From a virus, in the IMG/VR virus record IMGVR_UViG_3300045421_000337, positions 1 through 64,000 of that record: a stretch of DNA of 64,000 bases. One strand, 5' to 3'. Below are positions 15,925 to 25,000 of this stretch, in pieces. Numbering within the stretch: position 1 is the stretch's first letter; each line of letters starts with the position of its first letter. The notes below the pieces were generated by a model. The model was not told the origin of the DNA. It worked only from the letters and a program-made list of their open reading frames with translations, and did no database searches. Made by a program: the position numbers and the translations under genes.

Positions 15925-15934
15925 AATATTACTA
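15925..15934 (+). promoter_or_regulatory. Intergenic AATATTACTA element, copy 3
   Basis: Third exact copy, five bases after the tube gene stop and just before the hairpin at 15947. Here a hairpin lies between it and the next ATG (16007), so if it is a promoter element the transcript would begin with that hairpin. Confidence 0.3.
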
Positions 15935-15946
15935 ATTAAAATTCGT

Positions 15947-15982
15947 AGGCGGGGAAGTTGATGAAGGTCTCCTTCCCCGCCT
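15947..15982 (+). terminator. Hairpin after the tube gene (terminator or attenuator)
   Basis: AGGCGGGGAAG (15947-15957) pairs perfectly with CTTCCCCGCCT (15972-15982) around a 14-base loop: an 11-bp, GC-rich stem in an AT-rich gap. Only TTGCGTATTT follows, not a clean U-tract. It may act as a leaky terminator or 3' stabiliser that keeps tube message high and the downstream minor tube genes low. Confidence 0.6.
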
Positions 15983-16006
15983 TGCGTATTTAGCCAGAGG
16001 TTAAAA

Positions 16007-16747
16007 ATGAAAAGAATTGATCCTTATCCAGTAGTTAATTTTGGTCGAGGATTCAATACCCCATATGACAAAGATGCGATGTCAAAGGCAAGAATTGAAA
16101 GAAACATGCCTGATCCGTTTTCTAACATGTCTTTTGCGGGAACGGACATAACAGCAACAATAGTTGTTCCAAACATTGATAGAGCAAATGGAACTATTAA
16201 TACGACCAATTCAGTTGACGTTCTTGAGTTGGCAGAAATACAAACAATTTCATATTCTATACACAGAGAAAATTCTCCAGTAAGAACAATAGGTCATGTA
16301 AATCCAAGGGGATTTGTTAAAGGTGGAAGAACCATCGGAGGATCGTTGATTTTTACGGTATTCAACGAATACGCATTTTATAGAATAAAAGAATTCAGAC
16401 AAATAATGGCAGAAACTGGAGTCTTTTTTGCTCCGCTTGCAGATATGCTTCCACCATTTGATATTGTCTTAACTTTTTTTAATGAATACGGACTCGGTGC
16501 AAAAATGAAGATATACGGTGTAACCATAATAGATGAAGGTCAAACTATGTCGGTTGACGACTTGATAACAGAGCAAACATACATGTTTATGGCCAGAGGA
16601 ATTCAACCAATGGTTTCAATGGAAAACGATCCATTATTGTTGAGCTCAGAAGAATCTTTAATTTATAAAGAAAAACAAAAAAATTACTATGGAACCGATA
16701 AAATGAAAGAATATACAACTTTCATTGATAGAATAAGGCAGCCGTAA
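16007..16747 (+). CDS. Tube-fold structural protein, tube paralogue 2
   Basis: A 246-residue protein sharing with the major tube the motifs IQTISYSIHRENSPVRTIG, NPRGFVKGGRTIGGSLIF, PPFDIVLTFFNEYGLGAKMK and YGVTIIDEGQTMSVDDLITE plus MFMARGIQPM. An N-terminal 45-residue extension and a C-terminal tail differ. T4-like tails need several tube-fold proteins (tube initiators at the baseplate and the terminator), so this is probably an initiator or end ring. Ribosome site AGAGG. It is read downstream of a strong hairpin, which fits lower expression than the major tube. Ends one base before the next gene. Confidence 0.65.
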   Translation: MKRIDPYPVVNFGRGFNTPYDKDAMSKARIERNMPDPFSNMSFAGTDITATIVVPNIDRANGTINTTNSVDVLELAEIQTISYSIHRENSPVRTIGHVNPRGFVKGGRTIGGSLIFTVFNEYAFYRIKEFRQIMAETGVFFAPLADMLPPFDIVLTFFNEYGLGAKMKIYGVTIIDEGQTMSVDDLITEQTYMFMARGIQPMVSMENDPLLLSSEESLIYKEKQKNYYGTDKMKEYTTFIDRIRQP

Positions 16748-16748
16748 A

Positions 16749-17805
16749 ATGGCAAATTCAGTAAACTACAATAATATCGTAGGCAGGAAACCATATAGGC
16801 CATTTAGCGCCTATTTGCCACCAGACCTTGCTGCTGATCCAGATACTCTGAAAAGCTTTACTCCCCTAGATGAAGACATTGATCTTCAATGGGGTGGCAA
16901 GTCTGAGGATTCAAACAAGTTCAATATGTATTATGATTACTACTTTAGTGGAGAAGATGTAAAAATATATATTGATGGTCTATTTGATGCAGGATACGAA
17001 CTTGATATAGCATCTTTTTCTTTTAGCATTAGACAGGAAAAATCTCCGCTCTACGGATTCTGGTCATATAATTTTGATGCAGTCATGACTGGAACAAGAA
17101 TGATTCAACGGAGAATTTGTTTTATATACAAGATATCCTGGAAGAATGAGAGACCTTCTTTCTGATGCTGCGGCAACTAGGGCAAAGTTTTATTCAAATG
17201 ATCCTAAATCACAGATACAATCTTACCTAAGAAGTAATATGGAAAATATTGATGACGAAAAAAATATCCAAAAATATTGGGGCGAAAACGATCTTAAAAG
17301 AGTGTCTAGTCTAGATAGACTATCCTACGATAGGCCAGGTGCGGATTCAAGAAATATATTCAGTTCTCATCCTCCTTTTAACTTTATTATAAAACACGGT
17401 GGTCAAGAAGGATCAATGACAACAATAGCCAAGAGGGATGTTACTCAACAAGAGGCAGAGCTTGAAACTGTAGACAGATTAATGTCTCTTGATTTTAATG
17501 ACAGGTTAGTTCAAAAAAGCATTTCTAGGCCCATGGATATAGTTCTTCAAAATATACACTTGATGTCAATGGGCACGTCATATCAACCTGGTGGAGCACC
17601 ACTAATGGAGGCATATCAATTTTTAGCAAGAGACATGTATATTTCCGACGGAACTCTTAAGGATCCACCAAATGCCACGATCGCACAAAATAATCAAAAA
17701 GGCTCTGCGCAAACTTCATCAACAACCGTTAAGGGTCCACCTACAGAAGAAGAGTTAACAACAAGAAAAGATTTATCTAAATTGTACGATACAAATCCAA
17801 GATAA
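16749..17805 (+). CDS. Tube-fold structural protein, tube paralogue 3, joined by a +1 frameshift
   Basis: Two frames, 16749-17165 and onward to 17805, are joined at CGG 17109-17111, giving 351 residues. Before the shift: DVKIYIDGLFDAGYELDIAS, FSIRQEKSPLYGFWSY and MTGTRMIQ. After it: GEFVLYTRYPGRMRDLLSD, then HPPFNFIIKHGGQEGS, RPMDIVLQNIHLMSMGTS and AYQFLARDMYIS. The combined order matches the two tube paralogues, and the join falls inside the shared block: GIAGSLIFTVF, TIGGSLIFTVF and MIQGEFVLYTR align with the Gly created by the shift. Neither half alone makes a complete fold. Probably a tube initiator or baseplate-tube adaptor. Without the shift a 138-residue fragment ends at 17165. Confidence 0.75.
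17109..17111 (+). other. +1 frameshift site 3 (CAA CGG AGA)
   Basis: In-frame CGG, codon 121. Skipping C reads GGA GAA TTT. This is the best supported site: homology to two unshifted paralogues covers both sides, and the inserted Gly matches theirs. The surrounding bases CAACGGAGA are identical to site 7 at 48828. Confidence 0.9.
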
Positions 17806-17809
17806 ATTA

Positions 17810-17818
17810 TGATATAAT
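17810..17818 (+). promoter_or_regulatory. Extended -10 promoter before the tail-assembly chaperones
   Basis: TGATATAAT is a perfect extended -10 (TGnTATAAT) in the 48-base gap after the tube genes, 36 bases before ATG 17854, which follows AGGAG. No convincing -35 is present, as usual for extended -10 promoters. Confidence 0.5.
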
Positions 17819-17853
17819 GTATTGAAATTTTTTAAATTAAAATAGGAGAAATT

Positions 17854-18387
17854 ATGTCTGAGACAAATAGAAAAGTTACTGTTAAAAATAATCAAGAATT
17901 AGCAGAACAATTAGAAGCAATAGAGGTAATAGACATTACGCCAGATGAAATGCAACTACCGCTGCAAGACGCAGCAGATGTAATGGACGACCCCGCAAAT
18001 GCCCCCACTTCAGTAGAGGATCTTCCAGATGAGGAACTAATTTGGCCAGGTGGTCCCAATGCAGGACAAATTAAGTTGTGGAAAAAAGAATATGGTGATG
18101 TATATGTTACATCAATTACCTACGAAAAACACATTGCATGGAGAACTCTTAATAGATTGGAATATAAAAACCTAATGAAAAAAATGGGACAACTTGTTCA
18201 AGCTGGTCAACTTACAGAATCTGAAGCTTCTCTTTGGAACGAAGAAGCAATTGCCGAGATCTGCATTCTATATCCAGCATTTGATAAACAATCTCTTGTT
18301 TCAGAGATGGCTGGACTACCTTCTCTAATAGCCCAAGAAGTTCTTGAGGCATCGGGATTCCAGGCATTAGAGGTTCGTCAGCTCTAA
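17854..18387 (+). CDS. Tail assembly chaperone 1
   Basis: A 177-residue acidic protein just upstream of the tape measure, the usual place for tail assembly chaperones. After a disordered acidic N-terminus (1-60) comes ELIWPGGPNAGQIKLWKKEY, VTSITYEKHIAWRTLNRLEY and a helical part with NEEAIAEICILYP and GLPSLIAQEVLEASGF. The last block recurs in the next gene (GMVSALSEEILSESGF), so the two are paralogues. In many phages the second chaperone is made by a -1 frameshift from the first; here the first ends with its own stop and the second has its own start ten bases later. Role: coats the tape measure before tube polymerisation. Confidence 0.65.
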   Translation: MSETNRKVTVKNNQELAEQLEAIEVIDITPDEMQLPLQDAADVMDDPANAPTSVEDLPDEELIWPGGPNAGQIKLWKKEYGDVYVTSITYEKHIAWRTLNRLEYKNLMKKMGQLVQAGQLTESEASLWNEEAIAEICILYPAFDKQSLVSEMAGLPSLIAQEVLEASGFQALEVRQL

Positions 18388-18397
18388 TAAAACTGTT

Positions 18398-19024
18398 ATG
18401 TTGACTCCTGAGCAGTTGTACAAACTTAAGCAGAAATTTGGCACTGTTTTTGAGACTTATTTAAAAAATCAATTAATTATATTCAGAGAACTAACTTTTG
18501 CAGAGTTTGATAAAATCAGTGAGCATCAAAATTCTGGTCAATCAAATGAGGATATTGAAGAATTAATAATAAAATCTACTGTTATTTATCCAGAAAATAT
18601 AAACCTGGATAAATATCCAGCTGGAATGGTTTCAGCTTTATCTGAAGAAATATTGTCTGAATCTGGTTTTGCAGATCCAGCTAAAGCAAAAGCTGTTCTT
18701 GAGCAGAAGAGGGCTGAAGCGTCTCAGGTTAGAAGCTTAATGAAAGCTTTTGTTTTGGCTACTATAACATCATATACTCCAGAAGATTTGGATAATTTAA
18801 CTTATCCAAAATTGGCAGAAAAAGTAGCTTTATCAGAAAAAATAATTGAAATTCAACAAGCAGTCCTTGCGATAGAGTCAACCAATGTTTCTCTAAAGTT
18901 AATTGATCCGCAAGAAGAAGAAAAAATAGAACAAGAAAAAATACAAAAATATAATAAATCAAGAAAAGATGGCGAAGCCAAATATGAAGATCCCATTGCA
19001 CAAAAATTGTGGGGAATGAAATAG
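18398..19024 (+). CDS. Tail assembly chaperone 2
   Basis: A 208-residue protein between chaperone 1 and the tape measure. It shares FRELTFAEFDKI, IIKSTVIYPENINLDKYPAG and GMVSALSEEILSESGF with chaperone 1's matching blocks, then adds a long helical C-terminus (QKRAEASQVRSLMKAF, EEEKIEQEKIQKYNKSRKDG) ending in AQKLWGMK. The extension resembles the longer form of two-part chaperone systems, which contacts the tape measure. No ribosome site is visible before ATG 18398, so it probably depends on translation of chaperone 1 (ten-base gap), which would keep it at a lower level. Confidence 0.6.
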   Translation: MLTPEQLYKLKQKFGTVFETYLKNQLIIFRELTFAEFDKISEHQNSGQSNEDIEELIIKSTVIYPENINLDKYPAGMVSALSEEILSESGFADPAKAKAVLEQKRAEASQVRSLMKAFVLATITSYTPEDLDNLTYPKLAEKVALSEKIIEIQQAVLAIESTNVSLKLIDPQEEEKIEQEKIQKYNKSRKDGEAKYEDPIAQKLWGMK

Positions 19025-19038
19025 TAAAAGGGGAATAG

Positions 19039-22000
19039 ATGTTTAGAGACAGATCTTCTCTCGTAAACGTTGGCTATGGAATAACTTCCAGAGATATCCC
19101 TAACGCAAACAAAGAGGAAACAAAGCCAAATCCAAATTCTGGTCTGTTATCAAAGGCTTTGGACGACAAGCCAATTCTTAAATTCGTTGCCGCTACTACA
19201 ATCAGTCTTGTTGGTACCTACGCTGCAAGCAAAATGTTTAGCAAGGGAGGAATAAAATTACTTGATACAATTCAAAGATCCGCCGATTCTGGGTCAAGAC
19301 TTGGTAGAAAGTTTGTAGAAACAGCTTCTCAAATAAAGAAAACACTAGATGAATTAGAAGGGCTTAATAGATTCGTTGCCGATGGAATTGATCCATATGA
19401 AAGGCTGATTAATAGATCCGCTGACGGAAAAATAATAAAACCAACGCTAACAAAGCTTACTGGCGATACTTATGTTTCAGATGGTGCAAGATGGATGTCA
19501 TCATCTGAATATAGATCCCTAAATGCCGGAAGGGAACCAGTTGCTGTATGGGATTACAGGGATGAGATACAACAAAGGTTAGCAAGAACCGCTAGGACTT
19601 TACCCTTAACATTGCCTACGGCATACTTCGTGCAAAAGGCGTTTACTGATCCGCTATTGGGACAGCCAGATGAAAAAGATAAAGTCAAGTGGTATAATCC
19701 GGTAGATGTTATAACGGATTTTGTAAAGAGATCAACCATCAACATTACAACAATGATGTTGCCACAAGGTTTGGCTGGAGCAGCAACACAAAGAATTAAG
19801 TCTCTTGTTGACTATCAATATTTAGACTATGATTTTCCTTTAACGCCTAAACAAAGGAGAGCTGGTCAATCTTTTGCAGATATAAAAACAGTATTGAGAT
19901 CATTTGGTCAAGATTCTGAATATCTTTTAGCCCAAGCATCAAGAATATCTTCTTCGGCTGGTTACGCATTTGGCACGGCAGTGCAAGAAAAAGAGATGAG
20001 AGCTGGTGGTGGATTAGTACATGCTCTTCGCCAAGCAAGAGTGGGTGCTTCAGCGGCACGTACGGCATCAGTGGCAGCAGGAGAAACAAGGCTTAAAAGA
20101 AGCGCAAAAGTAGCAAGCGCTTACATTTTTGGCAATTCCGATACGGAAACACTTGGAGCACTTGATGGCATTCCCTCAATAAGGGGGCTTGTTGTAGGTG
20201 GAAGGGCGTTTACTAAGAACTTTTTCTCAGCCAAAAGAGCATATGATGTAGTGCATGGAACGATGACTTACGATGATGCCCTAAGGGCAGGTTCGTCAGA
20301 TCCAGTAGAAGCAGCAAGAGTTTTAAATTCAACGATTTCTGATATTAGAAAACAACATAGAAGTAGAATAGCTCAATTTGTGCAAGGAGCACTAAGATCA
20401 AGAGATATTCCAAATCTTGAAGGCGCAAACGAACCTGATTCAAGGGGTAGTTTTAGTTTTGCATTTGAGTCAAATGAATACGCAAGCATGGTTCAAGAAA
20501 AACTTGTTGAGCTTGGAGCAGACCCAGCATCTGCCAAGAACATGGTTTCTGGGCTAAAAATATCTGGTTTAAATACATCAAAAAACATATCACAAAGAGT
20601 TACTTTTGGAATATCCAGAATAAATTCTACTTCTGATAACGATGAAGACTTTTTTAGAATATTAGTTAATAGAGCAAATAAGGAATTAAAAAACAGGGGC
20701 AGAGCCCTTGATGTGAATCAGGTTAAGCAGGCTTTTGGTACAGTTGATGCAGTTTTTCAAGATGAAGTTTTTAGAAGAACTTTAGTTCAAAGAGCATCCC
20801 TCGCCTACGAAAACGTCAGAAGAAACATAATAGTACCAGCTGCGTCTGCCCTGGTTAAACCACAAAAAGCTTTATATTCTGATTTTGCTGAAAGCACTAA
20901 TCCAACAAAAATTGATTATCTTGCTAGAAGTGTAGCTCAAAGACTTGGCATTAAATTAATTAATAGTTTAGGCAGTGATTTTATTGGTGGCGTTGGAAGT
21001 TTGGTAGATAGTGTAACAGTTTCTAGCGAACTCGCTAAAAGGGGAATAGATTCTTCTAATGTGGAACAGTTAAGAAGTTTCCTGATAGATCAAAAGATGA
21101 TGACAAGACCATCGGATGTTGGTGGGTTTAATTTATTTGGATTAAAACAGGTAACCGTAGACCATGCCTTTGACAGAGGTGTATTTTCTAGTCTCTCACC
21201 ATCAGAATCAGTAGAAGCAAGGAGTCTGTTTGGAGAAATAGCAATGCAAGACCCTGTTTCAAGAGCAATTGGTTTTTCTACGGTCAGAGGTGTTTATGAG
21301 AGCGCTAGTGGAAATATAATAGATACTACACCAATAACTGTAGCTTCACAAAGAACGCTTAAAAAAATATCTCAAGATTTTGGTGTTCCTTTTGTAAAAT
21401 TCAATCCACTACAAATGATTGGTCTTGGTGGGCCAAGAAGAACTGATCCGTTTCAAGAAATACAATTTTTGCCAGGTGTATCTAGGCAAGATTTTTTAGC
21501 TGGTGATGGCGAGAACGCACAGGTTTTTGCATGGGTTAAGCAAAAAGGGGGAATGTTTGGTTCTGTAGGTAAGTTATTTTCTGTACGAGAAGGCTTTGAA
21601 GAAGATGCAATAAAACAAATTCCTGGATTGTTCAAACCCATTTCTTCTATAGATACAGATATTTATGCAAGAGCAACAAGACTAGCAACAGGTCGTCGAT
21701 CATATAGAGATTCTGAACTTATTGCTGAAGCAACTGGTGAAGAAATTTCAAGGGGTGAAAGAGTAAGATCAGCTTTTGATATAGATGAAGAGCAACCAAA
21801 TTCTATTACAAGAAGAATAGGAAGATTTTTAGGTAGAAAAACTGACATAAGAAACGAATCAACTCTTGCACGTCTTATTGATAATGGAGAGATAAGGCTA
21901 AGGGCCGGTAAAGCCATTATTTTTGATAGAAATGATGAAGGACTGCCGCAAGTAGTTGATGAAACTGGAGCCGTAGTATTTGGTCCAGATGAAACCGCTG

Positions 22001-25000
22001 AAGCATTTGAAAATCTGAGAATATCATCTCAGGGCAAAGCAACGGATATAAGATCAATGGCTGGAATTGAGGAAGCGCTAGGCATTGCCGACGATCTTAG
22101 GGTTTCTGGTTCTTCTGGTAATGATCTTATAGATGTTGGAAGAAGAGTTTTAGCACAATTTGAAACATCCAAGTCTACATTGAGGGCTCGTGACATAGAT
22201 ATAACTGGCTTGAGCAGGGCAGCTAGAGCTTTAGACAGAATGATAGAAGAATCTGCAGCAACTTCTACCTACATAACAACAACAAAAAATACCACAATTA
22301 CAACCAGGCAAGACTTTTTGAGAAATATGATCCACAAATTTAATGTGGAAATGGCAGCATATGGGGATGATTTTGGTGGAAACCCAGTAGAAATAGCAAA
22401 CAAAATAGAAGAGGTATTAAAAAATCTTCGAGAATCTGGTCAAATATCTGCCGCACAATTAACTGAAGCAAGAGCTGCAGCTCTGGGGACAATACTTGAA
22501 TTAAGTGCATACAACAATTATTCTTCTTCTCTTCAAAGAGGAAGAATAGCAAGCAAGTCTTTGGGGTTTTTGATAGGAGAAAAAGAATCAAATCCAATTT
22601 TTGCAAATACACTTAAGAGTTTTTTATCTCCATTTTCAACACAATCAATTTCAAATATAGATGCGCATGGCGCTGGAAGAATTGCAAATCTAATAAGACC
22701 AACAATAAAAAGAAATTTAGGATTTGCACCGTATGAACTGGGTCCAAATGCAGTCAATCCGCTTGGAAATATTGGAACCACTTTTGTTCCCACGTTTGGC
22801 ACTGTGCTGGATAGAATCGGAAGCGGGCAAACAACAGCTGGAAGAGTTACAAAAAGTGTTTTAGGTTTTTCCTCGTATAGAGACACGGATTCATATAGTT
22901 CAGCATCAATTCCATCTATTCACTTGTCGGAAAGATTAAATAGGTACTTTGAAACAGTAGGGCTGGGTTTGCAGCATGAGGAGTATGGCGGACCTATCGG
23001 AGCTTTCTTTGGCGGATATGGACTTAAAAGAGTTCTTCCATTAGCTGCAGGGGCAGCCACATTAATGACCGTTGATAGAACCATTGGTGGAATGGTAAAC
23101 GAAAAGGATCAAAGGGGAGAAAGGGTTTACTCTCCATTTTTTACTACAAAAATTGCTAGAGGAGCAGTAGAAGCTCAATCTGCTTTTTCTGGAATAACTC
23201 CAGGTGGAATGAGTTACACAGAAAAAAGAGAACAATTATTACGAGGTGAAGTTCCCGTTAAACAGGGTAGATACTGGCCGCTTGGAGTTACTCCATTTGA
23301 GGGCGGAAAAACAATGTACTACAGGCCTTCTTATTACAGAAGGCTAGCATCAGGATCAACTTACACGTCCGATGCTTTTGGTTCTCCGCTTGAAAGATTT
23401 GCGTATGGATATGATTTTTCGCCACTTCGTCCGTTTGATCCGTATAGATTTGAAAGAGAACATTATTTTGATAGACCATACCCAGTAACTGGAGAATATT
23501 TTAGTGGATCATTTGGTCCAATAACACCATTGCTCAACATGACTGTTGGAAAAGTGCTAAAACCACAGGTTAAGATGCACGATCAAGAGGTCAAACAATC
23601 GCTTTCCCAATATATTCCAGCCGGTAATGCTGGAGCATATAATCCATCTGGTTTAGTGTCTTCTGGTAGAGTTGCTCCAGTTATGGGTGCGTCAGTTTCT
23701 GGTGCGTCTGATCCACAATATTTTGGATCCTCAAACGTTGTGGGTCTTCAGATAGGAAACTATAACAATCAAATATCATTAAATGTTGAACCATTAAACA
23801 CAGCTAGGAATATTTCGTTTAATACAATTGGATCAGCAAACGCCAACTATGTTAATGCAAGTCGTGCAGGTTTTCAAAGGGGTCAGCAGCAAATGGTTGG
23901 TGCCCAAATGCTATATGGACCTCCTCCCGTTCCAGGATATATCCCACCAAATATCGTTTCTGCAGCGCCTCCAATATCGCAAGGAAGTATCAGATTTCAG
24001 AAATCTGAGCTTGGATACAGAACTCAGGAAATGGCTGGCTTGTATGGTTTTGGATTTGCAAATCTTAGACAATCTTTTGGATTTGGCAGTTCGGATTTTG
24101 AGCCAACTGCACCAGTCCTTCAATCAGCTTCTAAGGCTTATGGAATTGGAAGATCTTTTTGGGATCTTAATCTTGGTGGTTTAGGTGACGTTCCATCAGA
24201 ATCAGGAATGGAATTATCTGAAATAACAAGAAGATTCATTCCTAAAGAAAGAACAAACATAAATTACCTTAATCCAATTGCTAATACAATGGGCATGAAG
24301 TATCCATTTTTGCCAGGGTCTGACTATTTTATAAATTTTAAAACTGGCGATCCATTTACTAAAGTTCAAGAAGGCGAATTAAGATTGCCAGGTGTTACCT
24401 TTGAAAGGTTAAACCCAACAAAAAGAGACTACACTGACCCCGTTACGCAGTTGGACATTCTTGCAGACGTGGCACCGTATTCTAGGGAGTTTAGGTCACT
24501 AGACAGAACGCTAAACATGGGTGGTCTTGATCCTTCTCAAAGAGTAGAAGTTGAAAGAATAAGAGCACAAGTCTCTGAAACAACAAAGAGAAATACTTTT
24601 AGGCCCTATAAATATAAAGGTAAAACAGCAGAAGAACTTGGCACAAGTGAGCCAATAGCATCAGTTTTAAGAATGGGCGAATATTTAGCCCATAGAGATA
24701 CATTTATAAATACAAAATTTTTTCCAAATAGAACAGCGCAAGAAGACTGGGAAAGAAGAAATGTTTATGGATCAACATTTCCAGAATGGCAAAGACCAAT
24801 AGAAAGTTTCATAAAACCAATATACGACAAATCAACTCAAAGGAATCCAGTTGCATCTGGGTTAATTATGGCTGCAGTTGGATCTATGTTTGGAAAGACT
24901 GCGCCAACTAAAGCATTGGGGGCAACAATAGGATTGTCTACTGGAATTGCATACTCAACAATACAAAATACTAAACAGCTCATTACTGGAGAAAGATTTA

